Shown: positions 8,516-20,392, numbered from the stretch's first letter. The stretch is 64,000 nt of DNA from Domibacillus antri (GCF_001936625.1 NZ_MSDU01000008.1:248001-312000); one strand, 5' to 3'. Notes: generated from the sequence alone by a model not told the origin. Program-made: numbers and translations.

Positions 8516-9265
8516 TCACCTCATTAATTCTGTATAAAACGAAACAGCGGAAAGCACATAAAGCGGTGCTGTTTCGGCACGTAAAATTCTCGGTCCAAGT
8601 GCGCACGCTGTAAATCCGCCGGCCGTCAGCTGCTCCGCTTCTTTATCCGAAAAACCGCCTTCCGGTCCGGTTACAACCATGATTCGTTTCCCTGCAGAGA
8701 GTCCACTGAGGGCTTCATAAAAAGCAGACATATCGCCTGTTTTTGCGGTTTCCTCATACGCAAACAGTTTTACATCAAAATCTTTTCCGCTTTCAATAAC
8801 CCGGGTAATGGAAACAGGTTCTGAAACAGCTGGAATTTGGCTTCTGTGCGACTGTTCTGCCGCTTCTTTTGCGATTTTTTGCCACCGTTCTGTTTTTTTG
8901 GCGCCCTTTTTTTGGTCCCATTTTACGATTGAACGGCTTGCTTCAAATGGAACAAACCCGGCAGCGCCAAGTTCGGTCCCTTTCTGTATAATATAATCGA
9001 ATTTATCGCCTTTCACAAGACCGCACGAAATAACGACATCCACAGGCAGTTCGACCGATTTCTCCACCCATTCTTCTATCTCTGCGTCAGCTGATGCCGC
9101 ATGAATGGCTGTAATCACGGCAACAGCGGTCTGGCCGTCTGGAAATACGGTATAAATATGGCTGCCTGCTTCCATCCGCATGACCCGGCTAATATGATGA
9201 AAATCGTCCCCTTCAATGGTGATTTTATTATCAACAGGCCGATCCGGTAAAAAATATCGCTGCAT
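8516..9265 (-). CDS. rsmE: 16S rRNA (uracil-1498-N3)-methyltransferase
   Basis: SPOUT-class SAM methyltransferase that methylates U1498 of 16S rRNA. The 249-residue product begins MQRYFLPDRP with a PUA-like domain and ends in the knotted methyltransferase domain with VVTGPEGGFSDKE and LGPRILRAETAPL, both hallmarks of RsmE. GAGGTG precedes the ATG. It is packed 5 bases from mtaB and 17 bases from prmA. Confidence 0.96.
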   Translation of the reverse strand: MQRYFLPDRPVDNKITIEGDDFHHISRVMRMEAGSHIYTVFPDGQTAVAVITAIHAASADAEIEEWVEKSVELPVDVVISCGLVKGDKFDYIIQKGTELGAAGFVPFEASRSIVKWDQKKGAKKTERWQKIAKEAAEQSHRSQIPAVSEPVSITRVIESGKDFDVKLFAYEETAKTGDMSAFYEALSGLSAGKRIMVVTGPEGGFSDKEAEQLTAGGFTACALGPRILRAETAPLYVLSAVSFYTELMR

Positions 9266-9282
9266 TTCTGCACCTCATTTTA

Positions 9283-10227
9283 TTATTCTGCTTTTTTCGC
9301 TGCAATGCATACCCAGTCTTCCATTACAACCGTTTCTTCAATAATGAGACCTGCATCCGTCATCGCTTGTTTCACTTCTTCTTTTTTCTGTCCAATGATA
9401 CCGGATGCAATAAAATAACCGCCCGGACGCATGATTGTTTCCACATCTTTCGTAAACGATATAATGACTTCCGCCAAAATATTCGCAACAACAACATCCG
9501 CTTGATCATCAAGCCCGTCAATTAAGTTGTTTTTTGATACCGAAACGATCTTTTCCACTTTATTGAGCGCCACATTTTGACGGGCAGCGGATACCGCGAC
9601 TTCATCAAGGTCAAGTGCCGTTACTTTGCTCGCACCAAGCAGCGCAGCGCCAATTGCTAGAACTCCTGATCCTGTTCCAACATCGACTACATGGTCATCC
9701 GCTTTGACAAACCGCTCAAGCGCCTGCAAACACATGACTGTTGTCGGGTGCGTGCCTGTTCCAAACGCCATGCCCGGGTCCAATTCAATAATGAGTTCAT
9801 CCGTTGAAAACGGCTCATAGTCTTCCCATGTCGGCACAATCGTAAATTTTTCTGATATTTTGACGGGATTGTAATACTGCTTCCACGCTGTCGCCCAGTC
9901 TTCTTCATGCACTTCACTGACCGACACGCGCAAATGACCGGTGTCAATTTGATAAGAAGCAAGATTTTTCACCGCTTCTGTAATATCATCAACCGTTTCC
10001 TGTAAAAAGCTGTTGACCGGTAAATACGCTTTGACGGCAACACCTTCATCCGAATAATCATCGGGATTTAATTCATACAATTCACCGAACAAGCCGCCTT
10101 CTCTTTTCTTATCCAGCTCCGCGCGATCTTCAATCACGACACCGCTCGCACCTGCTTCATGCAAAATATTCGAAATCGGCTCCACTGCATCGTTGACTGT
10201 TTCAATGCAAATTTCTGACCACTTCAT
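9283..10227 (-). CDS. prmA: Ribosomal protein L11 methyltransferase
   Basis: SAM-dependent enzyme that trimethylates ribosomal protein L11. The 314-residue product opens MKWSEICIETVNDAVEPISN like B. subtilis PrmA and carries the SAM-binding motif VVDVGTGSGVLAIGA and the catalytic-domain motif VVANILAEVI. The open frame extends eight codons upstream, but the ATG at 10227 has a GGGAG site 9 bases before it and matches the family start. Part of the CIRCE-controlled operon after dnaJ. Confidence 0.96.
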   Translation of the reverse strand: MKWSEICIETVNDAVEPISNILHEAGASGVVIEDRAELDKKREGGLFGELYELNPDDYSDEGVAVKAYLPVNSFLQETVDDITEAVKNLASYQIDTGHLRVSVSEVHEEDWATAWKQYYNPVKISEKFTIVPTWEDYEPFSTDELIIELDPGMAFGTGTHPTTVMCLQALERFVKADDHVVDVGTGSGVLAIGAALLGASKVTALDLDEVAVSAARQNVALNKVEKIVSVSKNNLIDGLDDQADVVVANILAEVIISFTKDVETIMRPGGYFIASGIIGQKKEEVKQAMTDAGLIIEETVVMEDWVCIAAKKAE

Positions 10228-10251
10228 TCGTGCCAGCTCCCATCTTGCCAT

Positions 10252-11367
10252 TTAGTCACGCTTTAGTGCGCGCTTCACTTTATCAAAAAAACCATCTTCC
10301 TCATTCGGCTGTTCGCCGCTTACTTCCGCAAATTCCCGAAGAAGCTGTTTTTGTTTTTCGTTTAATTTTACCGGTGTAATGACTTTTACATGAACATGCT
10401 GATCTCCGGTTCCATAACCGCGTACATTCGCCACACCTTTTCCGCGCAGACGGAATGTTGTACCGCTTTGCGTCCCGGCCGGTATTTTTAATTTCACTTT
10501 GCCGTGTATTGTCGGTACTTCGATCTCATCCCCTAGTGAAGCCTGAACGAATGTAATCGGCATTTCGCAATAAATATCGTCCCCGTCACGTTCGAACAGC
10601 TCATGCTGCCTAACGCGGAAAACGATGTACAAATCACCTGCAGGACCGCCATTAATACCTGCTTCCCCTTGACCGGAAAGACGAATTTGCTGTCCTTCAT
10701 CAATTCCCGCCGGCACCTTTACGTTAATCGTTTTATTTTTGGTTACACGTCCCTGACCGGAGCATGTTGTACACTTTTCTTTAATAATTTTGCCTGAGCC
10801 GCTGCAATGAGGGCACGTCCGGCGATTAACGACGCGGCCAAATGGTGTATTTTGCTCCACGTTTACTTGCCCGCTTCCGGCACAATGTGAACACGTTTCC
10901 GGTGATGTGCCCGGTTTTGCGCCGCTGCCGCCGCATGTGGAACAATTTTCTTCTTTTGGAATGGTAATATCTTTTTCCACTCCAAAAGCAGCTTCTTCAA
11001 ATGTCAGGGTCATTGTGTATTGAAGATCATCACCCTGGCGCGGTGCGTTCGGGTCACGCCGGCGTGATCCCCCGCCGAAGAAAGTGCTGAAAATGTCGTC
11101 AAAACCGCCGCCAAAACCGGAGAATCCGCCGCCAAAGCCGCCCTGCTGCGGACCTGCATGACCGAACTGATCATATTGCGCTTTTTTCGAATCGTCGCTT
11201 AACACTTCATACGCTTCCGAAATTTCTTTAAATTTTTCATCTGCGCCCGGCTCTTTATTAATATCCGGATGATATTTCTTGGACAATTTCCGATATGCTT
11301 TTTTGATTTCATCTTTTGACGCGCTTTTGCTGACACCAAGCACATCATAATAATCCCTCTTGCTCAC
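10252..11367 (-). CDS. dnaJ: Chaperone protein DnaJ (Hsp40)
   Basis: Co-chaperone that stimulates DnaK ATPase and delivers substrates. The 371-residue protein has all domains: J domain with HPD (KYHPDINK, about residue 37), a Gly/Phe-rich linker, the zinc-finger domain with four CxxCxGxG repeats ([32 protein letters not shown]), and the C-terminal substrate-binding domain. Translation begins at a GTG (11367) with GGGAG nine bases upstream. It follows dnaK, separated by a long hairpin. Confidence 0.98.
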   Translation of the reverse strand: MSKRDYYDVLGVSKSASKDEIKKAYRKLSKKYHPDINKEPGADEKFKEISEAYEVLSDDSKKAQYDQFGHAGPQQGGFGGGFSGFGGGFDDIFSTFFGGGSRRRDPNAPRQGDDLQYTMTLTFEEAAFGVEKDITIPKEENCSTCGGSGAKPGTSPETCSHCAGSGQVNVEQNTPFGRVVNRRTCPHCSGSGKIIKEKCTTCSGQGRVTKNKTINVKVPAGIDEGQQIRLSGQGEAGINGGPAGDLYIVFRVRQHELFERDGDDIYCEMPITFVQASLGDEIEVPTIHGKVKLKIPAGTQSGTTFRLRGKGVANVRGYGTGDQHVHVKVITPVKLNEKQKQLLREFAEVSGEQPNEEDGFFDKVKRALKRD

Positions 11368-11439
11368 TATTTCTCACTCCCGTTTCATTCACATAACCGC
11401 TATTTTAACATAGATCCATGAAAATATGGTGGATTGTTT

Positions 11440-11487
11440 CACGAAAAAAGCCAAAGCCGGAAAACCGCTGACTTTGACTTTTTCGTG
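11440..11487 (-). terminator. Long hairpin between dnaK and dnaJ
   Basis: A long imperfect inverted repeat pairs CACGAAAAA.. with ..TTTTTCGTG and AAAGTCAAAG with CTTTGGCTTT, with an inner CGG-TTTT-CCG loop; a T run follows on the minus strand. It may act as a partial terminator or processing/stability element that lowers dnaJ relative to dnaK. No promoter was recognised before dnaJ. Confidence 0.65.
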
Positions 11488-11496
11488 TAACCATAC

Positions 11497-13350
<1,854 letters not shown>

Positions 13351-13367
13351 TCAGTTGCCTATAAAAA

Positions 13368-13961
13368 TTATTGATTCACTTTCACCATTGCTGGCCGGAT
13401 AACCCGGTCTTTCAATTTATATCCTTTTTGAAGCTCCGCTAAAACCGAATTTGGTTCCGCATTTTCATCATTTTCCGTCATAACGGCTTGATGAACGGTC
13501 GGATCGAACGGCAGACCGACTGTTTCAATCGGCTCAACTCCTTCGTTTTCAAGGGCTGTCAAAAGCGTTTTATACACCATCTCCATTCCTTGCAAAACGG
13601 ATTTTGTTTCTTCATGTTCCGGTGTCACCTGGAGAGCCCGTTCGAAATTATCAAGCACAGGCAAAAGGTCGGTCACAAGACGCTGCGCGCGGTATTTTTC
13701 CTGCGCTTCGCGGTCCAGATTCGCGCGGCGTCTGAAGTTATCAAAATCGGCACGGAGGCGCAAATATCGGTCTTCCGCTTCATCAAGCTGCTTTTGAAGA
13801 AGCTCTTCTTTGCTGTCTTCTGTTTCTTCAATTGTTTCTTTTGTTTCTTCAATTGTTTCTTTTGTTTCAGGCTTCTCTGTTATTTCTTCTACTTCTTCAG
13901 AAGACGATTCAGTCTGCTGAACCGGTTCTTCTTCTGTCAATGGCTTTTGTTCTTCTGCCAC
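13368..13961 (-). CDS. grpE: Nucleotide exchange factor GrpE
   Basis: Exchanges ADP for ATP on DnaK. The 197-residue product has an acidic disordered N terminus, a long coiled coil ([20 protein letters not shown], then [12 protein letters not shown]) and the C-terminal beta domain with [19 protein letters not shown] and a FDPTVHQAV motif. The GTG at 13961 with GGAGGTG six bases before it was chosen; an ATG ten codons upstream has no ribosome site. The acidic N-terminal part holds a 21-bp direct repeat encoding KETIEET twice. Confidence 0.97.
   Translation of the reverse strand: MAEEQKPLTEEEPVQQTESSSEEVEEITEKPETKETIEETKETIEETEDSKEELLQKQLDEAEDRYLRLRADFDNFRRRANLDREAQEKYRAQRLVTDLLPVLDNFERALQVTPEHEETKSVLQGMEMVYKTLLTALENEGVEPIETVGLPFDPTVHQAVMTENDENAEPNSVLAELQKGYKLKDRVIRPAMVKVNQ
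13823..13864. repeat. 21-bp tandem repeat inside grpE
   Basis: Two perfect copies of a 21-base unit (plus-strand unit TTTCTTCAATTGTTTCTTTTG), each encoding seven residues of the acidic N-terminal tail of GrpE. Copy number could vary between strains without shifting the frame. Confidence 0.9.
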
Positions 13962-13995
13962 TGATTCCACCTCCAGGTTTCTTCTTTTCATGGCG

Positions 13996-15030
13996 CTAAG
14001 AGCCCGTATTATAAAGCCGTGTCAACACGTTTGTCATATCGTGGCTTAAAAAGTCAACAAGCGTAATCACACGGGAATATTCCATTCGCTTTGGACCAAG
14101 AATCGCAATCGTTCCAACCGGTTCATCACCGACTGAATACGATGCTGTAATTAAACTGCAGTCTTCCATCGCCTGTTCTGCATTTTCTGTGCCAATCTTG
14201 ACGCGGATTCCCGCTTTTGTCGGCCGGACAAGTTCGTAAATTTCGTTTTCTTTTTCCATCATATCCATGACGAGCCGCACTTTTTCAATATCACGGAATT
14301 CAGGCTGGTTGAAAATATTCGTTTTGCCGCCGATGAACAGTTTTCCAAGTTCAGAGCCGCCCGCAGCTTCCGCAAACATTTTCAGCACTGCTTCGTAATT
14401 TTGAATATGCCGCTTCATCAGCTCTGCCGTTTCATGATAGATTTTCCTGTGAAGGTCTGATAATGGCACCCCTGTAAGGCGGTCGTTCAAAATGTTGACC
14501 ATTTTTTCAATGTCAGCTGCTTCTATTCCTTCAGGCAAAGAAAAAAGTCTGTTTTCAACATGTCCTGTATCGGTCACAATGATGGCAACAGCTGATTCAC
14601 GATCGATTGGTATAATTTGCAGATTTTTCACTTTATGGTCATTAAATTTAGGGCCGAGTACGATCGATGTATAGCTTGTCAGTTCCGATAAAATCGTTGC
14701 CACATTTTGAACAGCTTTTTCAATTCCATTTTGCCGGTCAGCGAATATCGAATGAATAGCTGTTTGTTCACTCCGTGCAAGCGATCCGGGAGAAAGCAAA
14801 TGATCGACATAGTAACGGTATCCTTTTTCAGATGGGACACGTCCTGATGACGTATGCGTTTTTTCTAAAAAACCCATCTCTTCAAGATCTGCCATCTCGT
14901 TTCGGATCGTGGCCGGGCTGTACAATACATCCTCTTTTTTGGAAAGGTTGCGCGATCCAACCGGCTGTGCCGAACGAATGAAATCATCAATAATGATCTG
15001 CAAGATGAAAAGTTGGCGATCTGTCAACAC
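13996..15030 (-). CDS. hrcA: Heat-inducible transcription repressor HrcA
   Basis: Represses class I heat-shock operons by binding CIRCE; activity depends on GroEL. The 344-residue protein has an N-terminal winged helix ([20 protein letters not shown], then [10 protein letters not shown] and [16 protein letters not shown]), the [19 protein letters not shown] motif, and a GAF-like C-terminal domain. The chosen start is GTG at 15030, with GAGGTGAT upstream. It is the first gene of its operon and is autoregulated by the CIRCE at 15046-15072. Confidence 0.98.
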   Translation of the reverse strand: MLTDRQLFILQIIIDDFIRSAQPVGSRNLSKKEDVLYSPATIRNEMADLEEMGFLEKTHTSSGRVPSEKGYRYYVDHLLSPGSLARSEQTAIHSIFADRQNGIEKAVQNVATILSELTSYTSIVLGPKFNDHKVKNLQIIPIDRESAVAIIVTDTGHVENRLFSLPEGIEAADIEKMVNILNDRLTGVPLSDLHRKIYHETAELMKRHIQNYEAVLKMFAEAAGGSELGKLFIGGKTNIFNQPEFRDIEKVRLVMDMMEKENEIYELVRPTKAGIRVKIGTENAEQAMEDCSLITASYSVGDEPVGTIAILGPKRMEYSRVITLVDFLSHDMTNVLTRLYNTGS

Positions 15031-15045
15031 GATTCATCACCTCTG

Positions 15046-15072
15046 TTAGCACTCTTTATATACGAGTGCTAA
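15046..15072. promoter_or_regulatory. CIRCE operator (HrcA binding site)
   Basis: Perfect CIRCE element TTAGCACTC-N9-GAGTGCTAA. It lies between the hrcA promoter and its start codon, so HrcA binding blocks the whole hrcA-grpE-dnaK-dnaJ-prmA-rsmE-mtaB operon. No second copy was seen elsewhere in the window. Confidence 0.98.
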
Positions 15073-15082
15073 ATCTACATTT

Positions 15083-15111
15083 AAATTATCAAAAACGATG
15101 CGGGCTGTCAA
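15083..15111 (-). promoter_or_regulatory. Promoter of the hrcA-dnaK heat-shock operon
   Basis: Perfect -35 TTGACA (15111-15106). The -10 is either TAATTT at 17-base spacing (15088-15083) or GATAAT at 15-base spacing (15090-15085). CIRCE begins about 11 bases downstream and covers the expected transcript start. Confidence 0.75.
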
Positions 15112-15120
15112 CGAGTACGC

Positions 15121-16257
15121 TCACATTTCCGGTTCAATTAAAAAAGACTGAAAAACTTCGTTGCCAAGAAATTTCCCTTTATGTGTCAGCCGGATCACGT
15201 CGTTTTTTACTTCAAGTAGGCCCCGCTCTGTCAGCAAGCCAATGGCTTCTTTAAATAGCACCAATGGGTTTTTTTCATATTTTTCCTGAAAAGCGGAGAT
15301 CGAAACGCCGGCCATTTTTCGGAGTCCGAGAAACATTTCTTCCTCCATCCGTTCCTGTCTGGACGTTTCCTGACTGCTTATACGCGGCCATTCCCCTGCT
15401 TTCAGCGGCTCCATATATTTTTTCAAAGGACCGAAGTTGGCATAGCGGACGCCATGAACATATCCGTGTGCACCGGCGCCAAATCCGTAATACTCGTCGT
15501 TGTTCCAATAAGTTAAATTGTGAATGCTCTCAAATCCCGGACGGGCAAAGTTGCTGATTTCATACTGTTCCAGCCCTGCAGCAGCCATTTGTTCCATAAC
15601 GGCTTCGTACATTTCCGCTTCCGCTTCTTCTTTCGGCAGCGGCAGTTTGCCTTTACTCATTAAATTATAAAAAACGGTCTTCGGTTCAATAATGAGCGAA
15701 TAGGCGGAATAATGGGGCAGTCCAAGGGCCAGCGCCTGGCGGGTCGAGTCGACAGCATCTTCCACCGTCTGCTCGGGCAGACCATAAATTAAATCAATGC
15801 TCAAATTATCAAAACCCGCTTTTTCAGCGCTGCGCACCGTTTGCAGCACATCCTCTTTCGTATGCGTCCGGCCGATTTTTTTCAAATGATGATCATTAAA
15901 GGACTGTACCCCAATGCTGAGCCGGTTTACACCGCTTTCCTTTAAAATGCGCATTTTTGCAGGTGTTAAGTCACCCGGATTCGCTTCAAATGTATATTCA
16001 GCACCCGGAGCCAGCGGCAAATTCCGTGAGATGGATTCAACAAAATAATGCAGCTGCGTTTCATCGAGCGACGTCGGTGTCCCGCCTCCGACAAAAATCG
16101 ACTTGTAGCCCGATGATTTGTCCGCCATGCTCATTTCTTTATCAAGACTTTGCAAATATTGTTCCACGGGCTGGTTTTTCATAAACACTTTATTAAAATC
16201 GCAGTAATGACAAATATGATGGCAGAACGGGATATGAATGTAAGCTGCGTTTGTCAT
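15121..16257 (-). CDS. hemW: Heme chaperone HemW (HemN-like radical SAM protein)
   Basis: Radical-SAM family member long called coproporphyrinogen III oxidase HemN, now regarded as a heme chaperone. The 378-residue product starts MTNAAYIHIPFC with the cluster motif C-x3-C-x2-C (CHHICHYC), then VGGGTPTSL, the GVQSF block (RLSIGVQSFNDHHL) and DLIYGLPEQT. The ATG at 16257 is preceded by AAGGCGTGAT and gives the B. subtilis length; six extra codons upstream are possible. It lies between lepA and hrcA as in B. subtilis. Confidence 0.95.
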   Translation of the reverse strand: MTNAAYIHIPFCHHICHYCDFNKVFMKNQPVEQYLQSLDKEMSMADKSSGYKSIFVGGGTPTSLDETQLHYFVESISRNLPLAPGAEYTFEANPGDLTPAKMRILKESGVNRLSIGVQSFNDHHLKKIGRTHTKEDVLQTVRSAEKAGFDNLSIDLIYGLPEQTVEDAVDSTRQALALGLPHYSAYSLIIEPKTVFYNLMSKGKLPLPKEEAEAEMYEAVMEQMAAAGLEQYEISNFARPGFESIHNLTYWNNDEYYGFGAGAHGYVHGVRYANFGPLKKYMEPLKAGEWPRISSQETSRQERMEEEMFLGLRKMAGVSISAFQEKYEKNPLVLFKEAIGLLTERGLLEVKNDVIRLTHKGKFLGNEVFQSFLIEPEM

Positions 16258-16283
16258 GCTGATCACGCCTTCCATTTTACATA

Positions 16284-16319
16284 AAGGAAAGGTGCCCGAA
16301 TTCCGGACACCTTTTCCTT
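16284..16319 (-). terminator. Hairpin between lepA and hemW
   Basis: Inverted repeat AAAGGTGTCC / GGGCACCTTT (one G-T pair) around GGAATTC, just after the lepA stop. The minus-strand T tract is interrupted by C, so it may end transcripts only partly and allow hemW readthrough. Confidence 0.65.
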
Positions 16320-16322
16320 ATT

Positions 16323-18158
16323 TTATTTCGATTGGTCATCCATTTTAAGAACGGCCATAAACGCTTCCTGCGGCACTTCCACCGACCCGACTTGCTTCAT
16401 GCGCTTTTTCCCTTCCTTTTGCTTCTCAAGAAGCTTCCGTTTCCGGGAAATGTCCCCGCCGTAACACTTGGCAAGAACGTTTTTACGCATCGCTTTAATT
16501 GTTGAACGGGCGACAATTTTATTTCCAATCGCCGCTTGAATCGGCACTTCAAACTGCTGGCGCGGGATGAGTTCTTTTAATTTTTCCACGATTACTTTGC
16601 CGCGCTCGTATGCAAAATCGCGGTGAACGATAAAGCTCAATGCATCTACCTGCTCTGCGTTCAACAAAATGTCCATCTTCACAAGCTTCGACTGTTTGTA
16701 TCCAATGAGCTCATAATCAAATGACGCATAGCCTTTCGTGCTTGATTTCAGCTGGTCAAAGAAATCATAGACAATTTCAGACAGCGGCATTTCATAAATG
16801 ACACTGACCCGGTTTGTATCGAGATACTGCATATCGATAAAAATACCGCGTTTTCCTTGCGCCAGCTCCATTACGGCACCGACATAATCGTTCGGCACAA
16901 TGATCGATGCTTTTACGTAAGGCTCCTCCACGTGTCCGATTTTTTGCGGGTCCGGCATATCAGACGGATTGTCGATGCGGAGCTCTTCACCATCGGTCAT
17001 CGTCACCTGGTAAATAACGCTCGGCGCTGTTGTAATAAGGTCAATTTTAAATTCCCGTTCGATCCGCTCTTGTATAATTTCCATGTGCAAAAGGCCGAGG
17101 AAACCGCAGCGGAAACCAAAACCAAGCGCCTGCGATGTTTCCGGCTCGTATTGAAGCGCCGAATCATTCAGTTCCAATTTTTCAAGCGCTTCACGCAGAT
17201 CGTTGTATTTCGATGAGTCAATCGGATAAAGGCCGCAGTACACCATCGGATTCAACTTCCGGTAGCCGGCCAATGCTTCTGATGCGCCGTTTTTCGCAGA
17301 GGTGATCGTATCACCGACTTGCGTATCGCCGACATTTTTAATCGCTGCAGCTAAGTAGCCGACATCGCCAACCGTCAGTTCATCGCGAGGGGTTGTTTTC
17401 GGTGTGAAGACTCCGACTTCGGTCACTTCAAATTCTTTTCCTGTCGCCATCATTTTAATTTTGTCGCCGACTTTCACCGTGCCGTCAACAACCCGAATGT
17501 ACGCAATAACACCGCGATATGGATCATAGAGCGAGTCAAAAATAAGGGCTTTTAATGGCGCTTCGGGATCGCCGGTCGGCGCCGGTACTTTTTCAACAAC
17601 CTGCTCTAAAATTTCTTCAATCCCGATGCCCGCTTTGGCCGATGCAAGAACCGCTTCCGATGCGTCAAGACCGATCACATCTTCCACTTCCTGACGCACG
17701 CGTTCCGGTTCAGCAGCAGGCAAATCGATTTTATTAATGACCGGTAAAATTTCCAAATCATTATCAAGGGCAAGATACACGTTCGCCAGTGTTTGCGCTT
17801 CAATGCCCTGGGCGGCATCCACAACGAGAATCGCCCCTTCACAAGCTGCTAAACTGCGTGATACTTCATAGGTGAAGTCGACGTGTCCCGGGGTATCAAT
17901 TAAATGAAAAATATATTCATTTCCGTCTTTTGCTGTATAGGTGAGCTGGACAGCATTTAATTTAATGGTGATTCCGCGTTCCCGTTCAAGATCCATGGAA
18001 TCAAGAAGCTGATTTTTCATTTCACGCGCGGTCAGCGCCTGTGTTTTTTCTAAAATACGGTCTGCGAGCGTCGATTTGCCGTGGTCAATATGGGCAATAA
18101 TCGAAAAGTTGCGGATCCGCTCCTGCCGTTCTAGTCTTCCGTTATCATTCATTATCAT
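16323..18158 (-). CDS. lepA: Elongation factor 4 (back-translocating GTPase LepA)
   Basis: Ribosome-bound GTPase that assists translation under stress and initiation/assembly. The 611-residue protein has G1 [10 protein letters not shown]3 DTPGHVDF, G4 NKIDLP, EF-G-like domains II, III and V, and the unique C-terminal domain with [20 protein letters not shown]. It is near identical in layout to B. subtilis LepA (612). ATG 18158 has AGGAG six bases upstream; a second in-frame ATG two codons later is also possible. In B. subtilis yqxA separates lepA and spoIIP; here there is only an 85-base promoter gap. Confidence 0.98.
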   Translation of the reverse strand: MIMNDNGRLERQERIRNFSIIAHIDHGKSTLADRILEKTQALTAREMKNQLLDSMDLERERGITIKLNAVQLTYTAKDGNEYIFHLIDTPGHVDFTYEVSRSLAACEGAILVVDAAQGIEAQTLANVYLALDNDLEILPVINKIDLPAAEPERVRQEVEDVIGLDASEAVLASAKAGIGIEEILEQVVEKVPAPTGDPEAPLKALIFDSLYDPYRGVIAYIRVVDGTVKVGDKIKMMATGKEFEVTEVGVFTPKTTPRDELTVGDVGYLAAAIKNVGDTQVGDTITSAKNGASEALAGYRKLNPMVYCGLYPIDSSKYNDLREALEKLELNDSALQYEPETSQALGFGFRCGFLGLLHMEIIQERIEREFKIDLITTAPSVIYQVTMTDGEELRIDNPSDMPDPQKIGHVEEPYVKASIIVPNDYVGAVMELAQGKRGIFIDMQYLDTNRVSVIYEMPLSEIVYDFFDQLKSSTKGYASFDYELIGYKQSKLVKMDILLNAEQVDALSFIVHRDFAYERGKVIVEKLKELIPRQQFEVPIQAAIGNKIVARSTIKAMRKNVLAKCYGGDISRKRKLLEKQKEGKKRMKQVGSVEVPQEAFMAVLKMDDQSK

Positions 18159-18195
18159 AGTTCACTCCTGTTATCGGCACATGTATACTATTGTG

Positions 18196-18224
18196 ATTAT
18201 ATCAGCGCGCTATGCAATTGACAA
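18196..18224 (-). promoter_or_regulatory. Sigma-A promoter of lepA
   Basis: TTGTCA (18224-18219), 17-base spacer, perfect TATAAT (18201-18196) on the minus strand, about 40 bases before the lepA ATG. Confidence 0.88.
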
Positions 18225-18243
18225 CGAACATTGAAAGAGAGCG

Positions 18244-19332
18244 TTATTCGATTTGTTCCGATTTTACATATCGGGATAAAATATCGGCAAATGCTTCCGC
18301 GCTTCTCTCCAATTCTTCCCGGGTGTTATCCACTCCGCCCATCTCAATTAGAATGGCCCGTTTTGATAAATCCTGATTAAATTTTCCATTCGTCTGACTG
18401 CCGGACTTCACAATAACCCCTCGTGACAGCCCGGGATAATACGTCTCAAACAATTCATGAAGCCCCGCTGCAAACCGGGCATTTTCTTCATAGCCGCTGT
18501 GCTCGCCCCCGATAACAAAAACGGTTTTCGCCATTGACTGGCCATTGATGACAGCGGTCGTCACGTCTTTCGGCTGCGAGTCCCGGTGAATATCAACCAA
18601 ATATTCGAGGGAAGGAAGCTGCTTTTGTGCTGAAGCAACAACCGCTCTTGACTCTTCATATGAGGCGCTGTACTTCTTCCCTTTTTGATTTAAAATCGCA
18701 CCGATATCGGTTTTATTGACGGATACACCAATTTTATGTTCTTCTATTTTTTTGGCAATCATGTCGCCCACTTCAACGATGCGCACCGGGGCCTGTCCAT
18801 TTTCAGGCGTATAAGCTTCTGACGTGTGTGTAAAATAAAGCAAAATTTTTTTCTCGTAAACAGCGGGTGTCTGCTCCGGTTCTTCTCTTACCGGCGGCTG
18901 CGAAATGGATTCTGGATCAGGTTTTGCTGATTCAATGGGCATATTCGTATAGTTTGTCCCTTCTCCGGCGATTAAAATGCGCCCATCGTAAATCGAAAAG
19001 CCGGGCAGCTCTTTTCCAAGAAACGTCCGAGGGTCGCGCAGGCTGATACTGGCGGCCGCATGAAACGCCGCATCCACCCACTGCATGGTGTCCACTTCTT
19101 CCATATAAGATGACTGTTCAAATGTTTTGTTTTCGAAAGCAAGCAGCCGGTAAAAGGATGAGACAGGAATTTCCGCCGCCGCTTTATTCATGGACTCAGA
19201 TGAAAAATGATACGAAAACGGCATGACCGTAAAAAAACCTGCTGTCCAAAAAGGCATGACAATGAGCGCCGCGCATGCCGGGGCGATCCAGACAGCAGCG
19301 TTTGATTTTTTTTGCAGAAGGATACGCGCCAT
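18244..19332 (-). CDS. spoIIP: Stage II sporulation protein P (SpoIIP)
   Basis: Cell-wall amidase/endopeptidase of the SpoIID-M-P complex that drives forespore engulfment. The 362-residue product has one N-terminal membrane anchor (about residues 14-38), a linker, and the SpoIIP catalytic domain starting LLYFTHTSEAY with the zinc-binding His, then GVSVNKTDIG, VDIHRDSQPKDVT, FVIGGEH and LIEMGGVDNTREE. The start at 19332 is supported by AAAAGGGG, but this site touches the ATG, so initiation may be weak or start elsewhere. It follows gpr as in B. subtilis. Confidence 0.94.
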   Translation of the reverse strand: MARILLQKKSNAAVWIAPACAALIVMPFWTAGFFTVMPFSYHFSSESMNKAAAEIPVSSFYRLLAFENKTFEQSSYMEEVDTMQWVDAAFHAAASISLRDPRTFLGKELPGFSIYDGRILIAGEGTNYTNMPIESAKPDPESISQPPVREEPEQTPAVYEKKILLYFTHTSEAYTPENGQAPVRIVEVGDMIAKKIEEHKIGVSVNKTDIGAILNQKGKKYSASYEESRAVVASAQKQLPSLEYLVDIHRDSQPKDVTTAVINGQSMAKTVFVIGGEHSGYEENARFAAGLHELFETYYPGLSRGVIVKSGSQTNGKFNQDLSKRAILIEMGGVDNTREELERSAEAFADILSRYVKSEQIE

Positions 19333-19368
19333 CCCCTTTTCACGTCTTGTCCTCTATTTATATGCACA

Positions 19369-19400
19369 CAAAAAAAATGCAGACCGACTTTCAGCCTGCA
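19369..19400 (-). terminator. Terminator overlapping the 3' end of gpr
   Basis: TGCAGGC / GTCTGCA stem (with one G-T pair) spanning the gpr stop codon, followed by eight T on the minus strand. It separates gpr from spoIIP, which should then have its own promoter. Confidence 0.75.
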
Positions 19401-20392
19401 AAAAAAGAACGCGTTTCCTCCGGCGGACGATTGTGAAGTGCTTCATTCAACGCACTGGAAATGACGGCTGCGGCCCCATGAATAAATAAATCGGCTTCTT
19501 TCGGTGTCACAATCATATTCAAACCAGCCGGTGTGAGAACATCATGGATCAGCTGCCGCTTTTCTTCATCCGACAGCAGACCGATATTCCCTAAAAAGGC
19601 CCGCTTCCATTCTTCATCACCGCGGCCGCTTTTTTCTTCAAGATGCGCCATGACAAGCTCGACCGCATCACGTGTGACCGTTGCCGCGTCAATCACGGTC
19701 GGAATGCCGATTGCAATAACGGGTATGCCTGCAGTTCGTCGGCTTATTTCTTTTCGTCTGTTTCCAATACCCGCACCGGGCTGAATACCCGAATCCGTCA
19801 TTTGAATAGTCGCATTCAGCCGTTCAATTGATCGGGACGCCAGTGCATCAACGACAATTAAAAAATCGGGTTTCTCCCGCTCAATCAGCCCGAGCAATAT
19901 ATCGCCCGTCTCGATTCCGGTCATGCCCATAACACCGGGTGAAATAGCACTGACCGGACGGTATCCCTCCTGCACATGTTCCGGGTGAAGTTTAAACAAA
20001 TGGTTTGTCACAATAAGCCGGTCGGTAACACGCGGGCCGAGTGAATCCGGCGTCACAAGATCATTCCCGAGACCGGCAATTAAGCAAGAAGCATCTTGAT
20101 GAATTCCAGCAGAATCGATAAACCTTCTGATTTCGTCTGCTGTAACACGGCTGATGGACGCGTGGCGGGATGAATCCGAACCACGTAAATCCGTGGATTC
20201 AACCGTCACATAAAGGCCTTGCCGTTTGCCTGTGATCCGCTCTCCTTCTTCACTAATGGTTACGGTCGTCACCAGTGTATTGTCCCGCTGTTCTTCTGAT
20301 GACATAATTCCGTCCAGTTTTCCGCCATGTTCCTGCTCAGCTATCAGTGCTGACTCAAGCGCCAAATCGGTTCTCACTGACCATTTTTCCAT
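19391..20392 (-). CDS. gpr: Germination protease GPR
   Basis: Spore-specific aspartic-like protease that degrades small acid-soluble proteins on germination; made as an inactive zymogen. The 333-residue product begins MEKWSVRTDLALESA, where the RTDLA block marks the family propeptide cleavage site. It contains ASCLIAGLGNDLVTPDSLGP, GYRPVSAISPGVMG and DALASRSIERLNATIQ, all typical of GPR. The ATG at 20392 has GAGGTG about 9 bases before it. A forespore-type promoter lies at 20417-20446. Confidence 0.96.
   Translation of the reverse strand: MEKWSVRTDLALESALIAEQEHGGKLDGIMSSEEQRDNTLVTTVTISEEGERITGKRQGLYVTVESTDLRGSDSSRHASISRVTADEIRRFIDSAGIHQDASCLIAGLGNDLVTPDSLGPRVTDRLIVTNHLFKLHPEHVQEGYRPVSAISPGVMGMTGIETGDILLGLIEREKPDFLIVVDALASRSIERLNATIQMTDSGIQPGAGIGNRRKEISRRTAGIPVIAIGIPTVIDAATVTRDAVELVMAHLEEKSGRGDEEWKRAFLGNIGLLSDEEKRQLIHDVLTPAGLNMIVTPKEADLFIHGAAAVISSALNEALHNRPPEETRSFFAG

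Noticed and set aside
13488-13964. Plus-strand frame of 158 codons opposite grpE
   Set aside because: Its Phe/Cys-rich translation is the mirror of acidic Glu/Lys codons in GrpE; no ribosome site or known motif.
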